A stretch of 64,000 bases of DNA from Jatrophihabitans endophyticus. Lineage in GTDB: Bacteria > Actinomycetota > Actinomycetes > Mycobacteriales > Jatrophihabitantaceae. Position 1 is the first letter of the stretch. The number at the start of each line of letters is the position of its first letter. Position numbers and translations under genes: made by a program. Positions 50,604 through 59,269 of the stretch are shown here, piece by piece. The stretch covers positions 62,001-126,000 of the forward strand of contig NZ_FQVU01000004.1 of the NCBI RefSeq assembly GCF_900129455.1, read 5' to 3'. The notes beneath the pieces were generated by a model. The model had not been told where the DNA came from and made no database searches. It saw nothing but the letters and a program-made list of their open reading frames with translations.

Positions 50604-51869
50604 GTGACCGCTGCCCCCGAACCGCACCGCTCGCCGCTGCGCCGTGGCCGCGAGCTCGCCGCCGCGGCCCGGCCGGTGGTGGGTGCCGTGCAGCCGGTGC
50701 TCGGCACCGTCAGCCCGCTGGGGTGGACGGTGCTGGCGCTCGGGGTCGCGGGCTGGATCGTCGGCTGGCTGCTGGGCTGGGCCGAGATCGTGGTGGTGGC
50801 GCTGGCCTGTCTGTCCACCGTCGTGCTGTGCGCGCTGCTGACGATCGGCCGCACCCGGTTGAGCGTGCGGTTGGAGCTTACGCCGCGCCGGGTCGTCGCC
50901 GGCAGCCCCGCGGCCGGCAGGCTCGTCGTCAGCAACAGCTCGCGCGCGCGGCTGCTGCCGCTGCTGCTCGAGCTGCCGATCGGCGTCTCGCGCGCGCAGT
51001 TCCCGCTGCGGCGGCTGCGGATGGGCGAGGTGCAGGAGGAGCTGTTCTCGCTCGCGACCACCCGGCGCGGGGTCGTGCCGGTGGGGCCGGCGACGACGGT
51101 GCGTGGCGACCCGTTCGGGCTGCTGCGCCGCTCGGTGCCGTGGAGCGAGGTCATCGAGCTGATGGTGCACCCGCGCACCGTCGCGCTCGAGTCGCTCGGT
51201 GCCGGTGTGCTGCGCGACCTCGAGGGGCAGACCACGAACGAGGTGTCGACGTCCGACCTCGCGTTCCACACGCTGCGCGAGTACGAACCCGGTGACGACC
51301 GCCGCTACGTCCACTGGCGCTCGTCGGCCCGCGCCAGCGCGTTGAGCGGCGAGGACCGGCTGCTCGTGCGGCAGTTCCTCGACACCCGCCGCTCGCACCT
51401 GTGCACGATCGTCGACGGCCGCAGCGCGCCCTACCTCGACGAGGTCGACTTCGAGACCGCGATCTCGGTCGCCGCCTCGGCCGTCCGGCGGGCGTACGAG
51501 GACGACGTCGACACGACCGTCCTGGCCGCGCAGAGCGTCTTCAACGCCGCGGACGCCGGCGCGGCGCTCGCCATGGACGCGTTCTCCCGCGCCGAGCTGG
51601 GGCAGGGCACGGCGCTGTCGACGATGGCCCGGCACGCGGCGCAGATCGCGCCCGGCACGACCGTCGCGATGCTGGTCACCGGGGCACGCACCGAGTTCGG
51701 CGAGCTGCGTCGCGCGGCGCTGCACTTCGCGCCCGAGGTGAACGTCGTCGCGGTGCGCGTCGACCCCACCGAGCCGGCCGGCATCACCGCGTTCGGGTCG
51801 CTGGTCGTGCTCAGCCTGCCGCAGCTGTCGGGCCTGCGTGCCCTGCTGCTCGCGTCGGTGGCGGCATGA
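50604..51869 (+). CDS. DUF58 membrane protein
   Basis: The 421-residue protein has two N-terminal membrane helices (about 35-75: VLALGVAGWIVGWLLGWAEIVVVALACLSTVV) followed by a cytoplasmic domain carrying the DUF58 signature YEPGDDRRYVHWRSSAR near residue 230-246. The region after it has the VWA-like fold often predicted for DUF58 proteins. It is the usual partner of MoxR-type ATPases; together they may insert metal or assemble envelope complexes. It starts with GTG at 50604 and overlaps the transglutaminase-like gene start by four bases. Confidence 0.92.
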   Translation: MTAAPEPHRSPLRRGRELAAAARPVVGAVQPVLGTVSPLGWTVLALGVAGWIVGWLLGWAEIVVVALACLSTVVLCALLTIGRTRLSVRLELTPRRVVAGSPAAGRLVVSNSSRARLLPLLLELPIGVSRAQFPLRRLRMGEVQEELFSLATTRRGVVPVGPATTVRGDPFGLLRRSVPWSEVIELMVHPRTVALESLGAGVLRDLEGQTTNEVSTSDLAFHTLREYEPGDDRRYVHWRSSARASALSGEDRLLVRQFLDTRRSHLCTIVDGRSAPYLDEVDFETAISVAASAVRRAYEDDVDTTVLAAQSVFNAADAGAALAMDAFSRAELGQGTALSTMARHAAQIAPGTTVAMLVTGARTEFGELRRAALHFAPEVNVVAVRVDPTEPAGITAFGSLVVLSLPQLSGLRALLLASVAA

Positions 51870-54280
51870 CCGACGTCCGGGGCGGGGCCGAAGGCGGCCG
51901 GCACGGCCCGCGGCAGCTGTCCACCGATCCGCGCGTCGACGGCGACCGCCGCCGCTCGCTCGGACTGCGGGGGCTGGTCGACATCGCCTTCGTGCTCGTG
52001 CTCACCGGGGTCGCGCTGTACGGCCTGCGCAGCACGTTCAGCGGGCAGCAGTATTTGCTCGCCGGTCTCGTCGCGGCGGTGGTCGGCATCGCGCTCGCGT
52101 CGACGGTGACGGTGCTGCGGCTGCCGGTGTGGACGGCGGCGCTGTTCGTGGTGGTCGGCTACTACCTGCTCGCCGGCGTCCTGGTGTTCCGCGACGACGC
52201 GCTCGGCGGGGTGCTGCCCACGGCCGGCGTCCTGCGCGACGCGACGACGGTGCTCGCCGACGGCTGGAAGCAGCTGCTCACCACGCTGCCGCCGGTCGCG
52301 GGGGACGGCCCGCTGCTGGCGATCCCGTACGTGCTCGGGCTGCTGTCCGGCGCGATCGCCACGTCGGTCGCGCAACGCACCCGCGCCCGGCTGCTGCCCG
52401 CGCTCGCACCGGTGGCCGCGCTCGCCGCGGTGATCCTGCTCGGCACCGCCGAGCCCGCCGCCCGGGTGTGGCAGGGCATCGTCTTCGGGACGGTGCTCGT
52501 CTGCTGGGCGGCCGTACGGCGACCGGGCGCGCGGCCGTTGACGCCGCGCCTCACGCCCGGCGGGCCGCAGCGGCTGCTCATCGGCGCGGCCGTGCTGGCC
52601 GTGGCCGGGGTGTCGGCCGCCGTGGTGCAGCCGCATCTCGCCGGCGGCGACCGGCACCGCGTGGTGCTGCGCGACTACGTCAAGCCGCCCTTCGACATCG
52701 CCGCGTACCCGAGCCCGCTCGTCGGGTTCCGCAAGTACACGAAGAGCGCGAACCTGCTCTACGACCAGACGCTGTTCACGGTGCGCGGCGTGCCGGCCGG
52801 GACGCCGGTGCGACTGGCCACGCTCGACGCCTACGACGGCTCGGTGTGGGGGGCCACGAACGGGACCGTCGGCACCGCGGCGGGCGAGCCGGTCGACGCG
52901 TTCCAGCGCGTCGGGTCTCGCATCGACGTCCCGGCGCGAGGTCGCGGCGTCACCGCCACCGTCACCGTCGCGGCGCCGTACGCCGCGGCGAGCGACATCG
53001 ACGCCTGGGTGCCCGCCCCCGGGACGCTGCGCTCGATCACCTTCCACGGCACGCGGGCGGACGCGCACGCCGACGCCTTCCGGTACAACCTCGCGACCGC
53101 GTCGGGCATCACCGCCGAGCGGCTCGCCGCCGGCGACCGCTACACGGTGCGCGCCGTCGTGGGCACGCAGCAACTGCCGCGCGACGCCGAACCCGCCGGC
53201 GCGCCGACGGTCGACGAGAGCGCGGCCGCGTTCGTGAGCAGCCGGGCGACGCAGTGGTCGGCCAAGGCCCAGGGCGTCCGCGACCAGGTCGTCGCCGCGG
53301 GGCGGTACATGCGCGACCACGGCGCCTACAGCGACGGTGGCCCGGGCGAGGCGCAGTACCTGCCCGGGCACAGCGCCGGCCGGCTGACGTCGTTCCTCAA
53401 CGCGACGCAGCTGGTGGGCGACGACGAGCAGTACGCCGCCGCCTTCGCGCTGATCGCCAACGAGCTCGGCATGCCGGCACGCGTCGTGCTGCAGGCCGAG
53501 CCCCAGACCGGCGGTGTGGTCCGCGGCAAGGACGTCCACGCCGCGGTGGAGGTGCACGTGCGCACCGGCGGACGCACGGTGTGGGCGACGATCCCGCGCA
53601 CCAGCTTCATGCCCGACCAGAACAAGAAGCCCAACCAGCAGCCACCGCAGACCGTCCAGGACGCCGAGGCCGCGGTCGTCCCGCCGCCGAACCCGGTGCA
53701 CCCGCCGAGCACGCTCGACGAACCCGACCGGCCGGACCAGAACACCCAGCGGCTGGGTCGCATCCCCCGGGACGAGGGCGGCGTGCTCTCCGGCTGGTTC
53801 GGCGCCGTCGTGCTGTGGGTGGCGCTGCCGATCCTCGTCGTCGCGCTGGTGTGCGGCGTCATCGTCGGCGCGAAATGGCGTCGGCGGACGCTGCGGCGCA
53901 CGCGCGGCTCGGTGCCCGACCGCTTCGACGCCGGGTGGCGCGAGTTCCTCGACGCGGCCCGCGACTTCGGCGCCGTGGTGCCCGGCGGGCGGACGCGCCA
54001 CGAGCAGGCGGTGGCGCTCGCCGACCGGCCGGCGGGGGAGCGGGCCGGCCCGCTGGCCGCCGGCGCCGACCACGGCGTGTTCGGGCCGGGCGAGCAGCCG
54101 GACGACGCGGTCGCGGCCTACTGGCGCCAGGTCGACGCCGCCCGCGCCGCGATGGCCCACGACGCGGGCCGGCTCGCCCGGACCCGCGCGGCCCTCACGC
54201 TGCGGTCGTTCCGCTCGCCGCGCCGGCCGGCGCGGGACACGCCGCCGGCGCGGGCTGCCCGCTCGCGGGTCGCGACCTGA
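51866..54280 (+). CDS. Transglutaminase-fold multi-pass membrane protein with no catalytic cysteine
   Basis: The 804-residue protein has about six N-terminal membrane helices (to about residue 265), an extracellular transglutaminase-like core (about 380-590), one further helix (about 645-670) and a cytoplasmic tail. In the core, the position of the catalytic Cys (G-x-C-x-x-Y) is Asp520 in VGDDEQYAAAF; the His-like residue H558 is kept (VHAAVEV) but the expected Asp site reads WATIPRTSF. The Cys-His-Asp triad is therefore incomplete, so a binding rather than crosslinking role is likely. It overlaps the DUF58 gene by four bases. Confidence 0.9.
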   Translation: MTDVRGGAEGGRHGPRQLSTDPRVDGDRRRSLGLRGLVDIAFVLVLTGVALYGLRSTFSGQQYLLAGLVAAVVGIALASTVTVLRLPVWTAALFVVVGYYLLAGVLVFRDDALGGVLPTAGVLRDATTVLADGWKQLLTTLPPVAGDGPLLAIPYVLGLLSGAIATSVAQRTRARLLPALAPVAALAAVILLGTAEPAARVWQGIVFGTVLVCWAAVRRPGARPLTPRLTPGGPQRLLIGAAVLAVAGVSAAVVQPHLAGGDRHRVVLRDYVKPPFDIAAYPSPLVGFRKYTKSANLLYDQTLFTVRGVPAGTPVRLATLDAYDGSVWGATNGTVGTAAGEPVDAFQRVGSRIDVPARGRGVTATVTVAAPYAAASDIDAWVPAPGTLRSITFHGTRADAHADAFRYNLATASGITAERLAAGDRYTVRAVVGTQQLPRDAEPAGAPTVDESAAAFVSSRATQWSAKAQGVRDQVVAAGRYMRDHGAYSDGGPGEAQYLPGHSAGRLTSFLNATQLVGDDEQYAAAFALIANELGMPARVVLQAEPQTGGVVRGKDVHAAVEVHVRTGGRTVWATIPRTSFMPDQNKKPNQQPPQTVQDAEAAVVPPPNPVHPPSTLDEPDRPDQNTQRLGRIPRDEGGVLSGWFGAVVLWVALPILVVALVCGVIVGAKWRRRTLRRTRGSVPDRFDAGWREFLDAARDFGAVVPGGRTRHEQAVALADRPAGERAGPLAAGADHGVFGPGEQPDDAVAAYWRQVDAARAAMAHDAGRLARTRAALTLRSFRSPRRPARDTPPARAARSRVAT

Positions 54281-54951
54281 TGGAGTTCAGCTACTCCAAC
54301 GTCAACGAGCGGCCGCGCGGCCCCCTGCTCACCGCCGCCGGGCTCGTCGTGCGCGGCATCCCGCGCGTGCAGGCGCAGGCGCTGCCCTACGCCGAGGCCT
54401 GGCGGCGCGACAACCTCGCCGCGCTGGCCGGCACCGGGCCGCTGTGGGTCGCGCTCGGCGACTCGCTGACGCAGGGCATCGGTGCCCCCGCCCACGACCG
54501 GGGCTGGGTGGGGCAGCTGCGGGCCCGGCGCCGTCCCGATCATCGGGTGGTGAACCTGGCGGTGAGCGGCGCCCGCACCGCCGACGTCCTGGAGCGGCAA
54601 CTGCCGGTGCTGGAGTCGCTGCCCCGGCCGGACCTCGTCACGCTCATGATCGGCTCGAACGACCTGATGCGGCCGCGGTACCGCCGTGAGCTCGTCGGCC
54701 ACGTCGACGCGCTGCTGCACCGGCTGCCGGTGGGCGCGCTCGTGACGACGTTGCCCAACCCGTCGCGGGTGGCGGCCGAGGTCAACCGGGTGATCGCGCG
54801 GGTCGCCGCCGAGCGCGGACTCGTCGTCGCCGAGCTGCGCGACCCGCGGACGTCGTCGTGGCGCGGCCGGCTCGCGGCCGACCACTTCCACCCCAACGAG
54901 GCCGGGTACGCCGCGCTCGCCGAGGTGATCGGCGACGCCCTGCCCGATTGA
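54280..54951 (+). CDS. SGNH/GDSL-family hydrolase
   Basis: The 223-residue protein has the SGNH blocks: block I ALGDSLTQG (nucleophilic Ser), block III GSNDLM, and block V DHFHPNEAGY with the catalytic Asp and His. No signal peptide is obvious, though the first 45 residues are mildly hydrophobic. Such enzymes are esterases, often acting on acetylated sugars or lipids. Its ATG overlaps the stop of the transglutaminase-like gene (TGATG), so it is the last gene of the phosphosignalling/envelope cluster. Its substrate is unknown. Confidence 0.88.
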   Translation: MEFSYSNVNERPRGPLLTAAGLVVRGIPRVQAQALPYAEAWRRDNLAALAGTGPLWVALGDSLTQGIGAPAHDRGWVGQLRARRRPDHRVVNLAVSGARTADVLERQLPVLESLPRPDLVTLMIGSNDLMRPRYRRELVGHVDALLHRLPVGALVTTLPNPSRVAAEVNRVIARVAAERGLVVAELRDPRTSSWRGRLAADHFHPNEAGYAALAEVIGDALPD

Positions 54952-54989
54952 CGCCGCCGCGCGCGGTCGCGCCGGACTAGGTTGGGCCC

Positions 54990-55472
54990 GTGACCTCGGA
55001 CGGACCCGGGCTGCCCGTCGCCCCGATCGACGACCCGGTCGACCGCAAGATCGTCGCCGCGCTGCGGGCGGACGGTCGCGGCACGCTCAAGTCCCTCGCC
55101 GACGTCACCGGGCTGTCGGTCTCGGCGGTGCAGGCGCGCGTGCGCCGACTCGAGACGTCCGGCGTCATCCGCGGCTACGCGGCCACCGTCGATCCCGAGG
55201 CGCTGGGACTGCCGCTCGCGGCGCTGGTGGCGATCACCCCGCTGGACCCCGCCCAGCCCGACGACGCCCCCGAGCGACTGGCCGGCCTGAGCGAGATCGA
55301 GGCCTGTCACTCCGTGGCGGGCGACGACGCGTACGTCCTGTTCGTCCGGGTCGCCTCGCCGACGGCGCTCGAGCAGCTGATCCGCGAGATCCGGCGACGC
55401 GCCCACGTGACGACCCGGACGACCGTCGTCCTGCAGACCTTCTTCGAGCGGCCGGCCGCACCCGGCAGTTGA
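54990..55472 (+). CDS. Lrp/AsnC-family transcriptional regulator
   Basis: The 160-residue protein has an N-terminal AsnC helix-turn-helix (DRKIVAALRADGRGTLKSLADVTGLSVSAVQARVRRLE) and a C-terminal RAM amino-acid-sensing domain (GYAATVDPEALGL...). Its GTG start at 54990 leaves 60 bases before the next gene, lat. In Mycobacterium tuberculosis an Lrp regulator (Rv3291c) sits beside lat (Rv3290c) in the same way, so control of lysine aminotransferase in response to lysine or related amino acids is likely. The short gap ahead of lat includes an AT-rich GGAAAATATACGG patch near 55476-55490. Confidence 0.92.
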   Translation: MTSDGPGLPVAPIDDPVDRKIVAALRADGRGTLKSLADVTGLSVSAVQARVRRLETSGVIRGYAATVDPEALGLPLAALVAITPLDPAQPDDAPERLAGLSEIEACHSVAGDDAYVLFVRVASPTALEQLIREIRRRAHVTTRTTVVLQTFFERPAAPGS

Positions 55473-55531
55473 CCGGAAAATATACGGCGACCGGGGCTGA
55501 TCACCGGAACGTTCGGCGCTAGCATGACGCA

Positions 55532-56863
55532 ATGACCACCCTCGTTCCGGTCGACACCAGCGACCTCACCCCGGCCCGAGTCCACGACACGATCGCTGCA
55601 CACATGCTCGCCGACGGTTTCGAGATGGTGCTCGACCTCGATCGCTCGCAGGGCTCCACGCTCGTCGACGCCCGCGACGGCACCGAGTACCTCGACCTGT
55701 TCACGTTCTTCGCGTCGGCCGCGCTCGGCATGAACCATCCCGCGCTGGTGACCGACGAGGCCCGGGCCGAGCTCGCCCAGGTCGCGGTCAACAAGCCCAG
55801 CAACTCCGACGTCTACTCGGTGCCGATGGCGCGCTTCGTCGAGACGTTCGCCCGTGTGCTCGGCGACCCGGCGCTGCCCTACCTGTTCTTCGTCGACGGT
55901 GGCGCGCTGGCGGTCGAGAACGCGCTCAAGGTGGCCTTCGACTGGAAGTCGCGCTGGAACGAGGCCCACGGCATCGACCCCGCCCTCGGCACGAAGGTGC
56001 TGCACCTGGAGAAGGCGTTCCACGGCCGCAGCGGCTACACGATGTCGCTGACCAACACCGACCCCAACAAGGTCGCCCGCTTCCCCAAGTTCGACTGGCC
56101 GCGCGTCCCGTCGCCCTCGATCAACGGCAGCAGTGATGTCGAGGCCGCCGAGCGTGCCGCGCTCGACGCCGCCCGCGCCGCGTTCGAGGCGCACCCGCAC
56201 GACATCGCCTGCTTCATCGCCGAGCCGATCCAGGGCGAGGGCGGCGACAACCACTTCCGGCCCGAGTTCCTGCAGGCCATGCAGGCGCTGTGCCGCGAGT
56301 TCGACGCGCTGTTCGTCATGGACGAGGTGCAGACCGGCGTCGGCATGAGCGGTACCGCGTGGGCGTACCAGCAGCTGGGCGTCGAGCCCGACGTCGTCGC
56401 GTTCGGCAAGAAGGCGCAGGTCTGCGGGATCATGGCCGGCGGTCGCGTGGACGAGGTGCCCGACAACGTCTTCCACGTCTCGTCGCGTATCAACTCCACC
56501 TGGGGCGGCAACCTCACCGACATGGTGCGGGCGCGCCGGATCCTCGAGGTCGTCGAGGCGGACGAGCTGATCGCGCACGCGGCGGCCGTGGGCGAGCACC
56601 TGCTCGCCGAGCTGACGGCGCTGGCGGCGAGGCACGAGGTCGTCAGTGACGTCCGGGGACGTGGCCTGATGTGCGCGATCACGCTGCCGACGGCCGAGCT
56701 GCGCGACGCCGTGGTCGCCAGGCTGCGCGAGGACGAGCACGTGCTGGTGCTCGGCTGCGGCGTCTCGGCCCTGCGCGTACGCCCCGCCCTCACCGTCACC
56801 GCGGAGCAGGTCGACCGCGGCCTCGCCGCCCTCGACCGGGTACTCACCGCCCTCACCGCCTGA
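55532..56863 (+). CDS. lat: L-lysine 6-aminotransferase
   Basis: The 443-residue class III PLP aminotransferase matches the Lat family in length and sequence: FFASAALGMNHPAL, ALAVENALKVAFDWKSRWNEAHG, FIAEPIQGEGGDNHFR, and VVAFGKKAQVCG, which contains the PLP-binding Lys (K293/K294). It transfers the epsilon amino group of lysine to 2-oxoglutarate, giving 2-aminoadipate semialdehyde; in mycobacteria this enzyme is linked to persistence. The upstream lrp gene likely regulates it. A long hairpin follows its stop. Confidence 0.95.
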   Translation: MTTLVPVDTSDLTPARVHDTIAAHMLADGFEMVLDLDRSQGSTLVDARDGTEYLDLFTFFASAALGMNHPALVTDEARAELAQVAVNKPSNSDVYSVPMARFVETFARVLGDPALPYLFFVDGGALAVENALKVAFDWKSRWNEAHGIDPALGTKVLHLEKAFHGRSGYTMSLTNTDPNKVARFPKFDWPRVPSPSINGSSDVEAAERAALDAARAAFEAHPHDIACFIAEPIQGEGGDNHFRPEFLQAMQALCREFDALFVMDEVQTGVGMSGTAWAYQQLGVEPDVVAFGKKAQVCGIMAGGRVDEVPDNVFHVSSRINSTWGGNLTDMVRARRILEVVEADELIAHAAAVGEHLLAELTALAARHEVVSDVRGRGLMCAITLPTAELRDAVVARLREDEHVLVLGCGVSALRVRPALTVTAEQVDRGLAALDRVLTALTA

Positions 56864-56880
56864 TCCCCCGCTGACCCCTG

Positions 56881-56940
56881 CCGCTGATCACGAGGGCGTC
56901 GTGGTCGCCAGGGCGGCCACTACGCCCTCTTGATCAGCGG
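56881..56940. repeat. 60-base near-perfect hairpin between lat and the DUF427 gene
   Basis: The first 30 bases (CCGCTGATCACGAGGGCGTC...) and last 30 (...TACGCCCTCTTGATCAGCGG) pair at 26 of 30 positions. It begins 18 bases after the lat stop and ends 24 bases before the next start. It may terminate lat, but its length and symmetry are unusual for a terminator and it could be a dispersed palindromic element. Confidence 0.85.
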
Positions 56941-56964
56941 GGGAGTTCGGCGCAGAGTCGGGTC

Positions 56965-57744
56965 ATGAGCACCAGGCAGCGCGACGTCATCATCTCCGCG
57001 ACGGACGTGCTGCGGCACGAGCCGATCGGCAAGCGCATCCGCGCCGAGGTCGACGCGATCACCGTGGTCGACACGACCGAAGCCGTCCTGGTCTGGGAGC
57101 CACGCCGGCTGCTGTGCGAGTACGCGGTACCCGAGTCCGCGCTCGACGCGACGCTGCGTCCGCACGACACCGCGGCCGACCCGGCGCCCCCGGCCGAAGG
57201 GTTGGTGTTCCCCGGCGTCCCGTTCGTCGCGCACACCGCCGACGGCGAGGCGCTGGACGTCCAGGTGGGCGACCGCCTGCTCGCGGGGGCGGCGTTCCGC
57301 CCGGCGGACCCCGACCTCGCCGGGCTGGTGGTGCTCGACTTCGACGCCTTCGACAGCTGGCGGCACGAGGACGAGCTCAACATCGGACATCCGCGCGACC
57401 CCTACCACCGGCTCGACACGTTCGCCGGCTCGCGCCGCGTGCGCGTGGAGTACGACGGCACGGTCATCGCGGACTCGACGCGACCCACGGTGCTGTTCGA
57501 GGCCATGCTGCCGCCGCGCTACTACCTCCCGCGCGAGGACGTCCGCGTCGAGCTGACCCCGACCGACACCAGCACCGTCTGCACGTACAAGGGCCGCGCG
57601 TCGTACTGGAGCGCGCGCGTCGGCACCACCGACCTCACCGACGTCGCCTGGGGGTATCTCGAGCCGCTGGCCGACTCCCGGGAGATCGCCGGCATGGTCT
57701 GCTTCGACGACAGCCAGGTGCAGGTGCACGCCGAGTCGTCCTGA
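56965..57744 (+). CDS. Two-domain DUF427 protein
   Basis: The 259-residue protein contains two DUF427-like halves: ITVVDTTEAVLVWEPRRLLCEYAVPESAL (first) and VRVEYDGTVIADSTRPTVLFEAMLPPRYYLPREDV (second, the strong one), the latter continuing with TDTSTVCTYKGRASYWS, typical of the family. DUF427 is common in actinobacteria but has no known function. No signal peptide or membrane segment is seen. The ATG at 56965 follows the long hairpin. Confidence 0.9.
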   Translation: MSTRQRDVIISATDVLRHEPIGKRIRAEVDAITVVDTTEAVLVWEPRRLLCEYAVPESALDATLRPHDTAADPAPPAEGLVFPGVPFVAHTADGEALDVQVGDRLLAGAAFRPADPDLAGLVVLDFDAFDSWRHEDELNIGHPRDPYHRLDTFAGSRRVRVEYDGTVIADSTRPTVLFEAMLPPRYYLPREDVRVELTPTDTSTVCTYKGRASYWSARVGTTDLTDVAWGYLEPLADSREIAGMVCFDDSQVQVHAESS

Positions 57745-57780
57745 CGTTTTCTGCCCCCGGCGCCGGGGTACCGCGTCGAC

Positions 57781-58254
57781 ATGGCTTCGGGACTTCTCGC
57801 CGGCGCGCTCGCGGGCGCGGCCGGCACGACGGCGTTGGACGGCGCGACCTACCTGGACATGGCCGTCCGCGGTCGCCCGACCAGTTCCACGCCGCAGGAG
57901 TCGGTCGAACGGATGTCGCAGCGACTCGGCGTGGACGTCCCCGGCCGGGGCGACGCGCGGGACAACCGGGTCGAGGGACTCGCGCCGCTGTTCGGCTCGC
58001 TCGTCGGCACGTCGGTCGGCGCGCTCGCCGCAGCGGTGGACCGCGCGTTCCAGCGCCGGGGCCGCGAGGTGCCGACCGTGATCGCCGCGCCCCTGATCGG
58101 CCTGGCCGCGATGGTCGCGAGCGACCTGCCGCTGCAGCGGCTGGGGATCACCGACCCTCGCACCTGGTCGGCGAGCGACTGGGCCAGCGACGTCCTGCCG
58201 CACCTCGCCTACGGCGTCGTCACGCACGCCGCCATCAAGGCGGCCCGGCCGTGA
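57781..58254 (+). CDS. Small membrane protein (157 aa), partner 1
   Basis: A 157-residue protein with three or four hydrophobic segments (GLLAGALAGAAGTTALDGATYLDM, LFGSLVGTSVGALAAAV, VIAAPLIGLAAMVASDL, LPHLAYGVVTHAAI) and a hydrophilic PTSSTPQESVERMSQRLG loop. I do not recognise the family. Its stop overlaps the next gene's GTG start (GTGA), so the two membrane proteins are coupled and may form one complex. Confidence 0.72.
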   Translation: MASGLLAGALAGAAGTTALDGATYLDMAVRGRPTSSTPQESVERMSQRLGVDVPGRGDARDNRVEGLAPLFGSLVGTSVGALAAAVDRAFQRRGREVPTVIAAPLIGLAAMVASDLPLQRLGITDPRTWSASDWASDVLPHLAYGVVTHAAIKAARP

Positions 58255-58805
58255 GCGTCGCCCGATCGGTTCTCGCCGGCGCGGCCACCGGCGGCCGGAC
58301 CTTCACCGGGCTCGCCGCGCTCGCGGTCACCACGCCCCGCGGGGCGCGGGAGCAGCCCGACGCCACGCTCGCCGAACCCGCGGTCCGGGCGGCGGTGTCG
58401 CTCGCGGCGCTCGGCGAGCTGGCCGCCGACAAGCTGCCCCAGGCCCCGAGTCGTCTCAGCCCCGCCGGCCTGCCCGGCCGGGTGCTCGCGGCCGGCGCGT
58501 GCGGCGCGATCGTCGCGCGTCGCGCCGGGGCGGCCGGTCCGCAGCCGGCCGAGGCAGCCCAGGGGCGCGAGGGTGGTGGGGCCGCGCTCGCGCCGGGACG
58601 CCCCGGCGTCCCGGCCGCGCAGGTGGCCGTGTGCGCGGGGGCCGCCGCCGCCGCGTCGATCGGTGCGGCGTGGCTCGGCGTCCGCTGGCGCGGCTGGGCG
58701 GCCGCTCGCCTGAACGCCTCCCTGGCCGCGTTGCTCGAGGACGCGGTCGTCGTCGGCCTCGCCGCCGCGACGGTCAGTCGCGCTCGGCCAGCCGCCCGAG
58801 GGTGA
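58251..58805 (+). CDS. Small membrane protein (184 aa), partner 2
   Basis: A 184-residue Ala/Gly-rich protein with several hydrophobic stretches (SVLAGAATGGRTFTGLAALAV, LPGRVLAAGACGAIVARRA, VAVCAGAAAAASIGAAWLG, ALLEDAVVVGLAAATVS). No family is recognised. Its start overlaps the previous gene's stop, and its last 32 bases overlap, convergently, the SRPBCC gene on the other strand. Confidence 0.68.
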   Translation: MSVARSVLAGAATGGRTFTGLAALAVTTPRGAREQPDATLAEPAVRAAVSLAALGELAADKLPQAPSRLSPAGLPGRVLAAGACGAIVARRAGAAGPQPAEAAQGREGGGAALAPGRPGVPAAQVAVCAGAAAAASIGAAWLGVRWRGWAAARLNASLAALLEDAVVVGLAAATVSRARPAARG

Positions 58806-59265
58806 GCAGCTGGCGCCGGGCCATCACCAGGTCGCCGACCGACAGCAGCGGGGCCGCCCAGCGGGCGCGCGCCGTCACGAGCTTCATGAGCAGCCGGGTC
58901 CCGTCGTCCTCGGCCACGAGCAGGTACGACACGACCGTCCCCATGATGCGGCCGGTATAGTGGACACCGGGCTCGACCGACAGCACGCATCCCACGGGCC
59001 TGCCCCCGACCGCGGTGAAGTTCTCGCCCGGCCGCGGCTCGGGCAGCCCCCGCAGCTCTCGCGGCGAGCGCCGGGCGGCGTTGTCGATCCAGTCGTAGGA
59101 GTACGGGGCGAGTCGGATCTGCGCCACCCACGGCCACAGTTCGGCGGGGGCGGCGGCGACCGTCACGCCGCGCCACGCCTGCAGCACCGGGGTCGCGACG
59201 AGGTCGTCGCACGGGAAGTGACGCGCCACCTCGTCGTCGCGCACACCCCAGCGGTCGCCGATCAC
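58774..59265 (-). CDS. SRPBCC-like protein
   Basis: The 163-residue protein shows an SRPBCC-type pattern: GVTVAAAPAELWPWVAQIRLAPYSYDWIDNA, then GCVLSVEPGVHYTGRIMGTVVSYLLVAEDDGTRLLMKL. It probably binds a hydrophobic ligand. It is cytoplasmic with no signal peptide. It shares strand and orientation with the EthR gene, with four bases between that gene's end and this one's start, so the two may be read from one transcript. Its ligand is unknown. Confidence 0.8.
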   Translation of the reverse strand: MIGDRWGVRDDEVARHFPCDDLVATPVLQAWRGVTVAAAPAELWPWVAQIRLAPYSYDWIDNAARRSPRELRGLPEPRPGENFTAVGGRPVGCVLSVEPGVHYTGRIMGTVVSYLLVAEDDGTRLLMKLVTARARWAAPLLSVGDLVMARRQLLTLGRLAERD

Positions 59266-59269
59266 CGCG

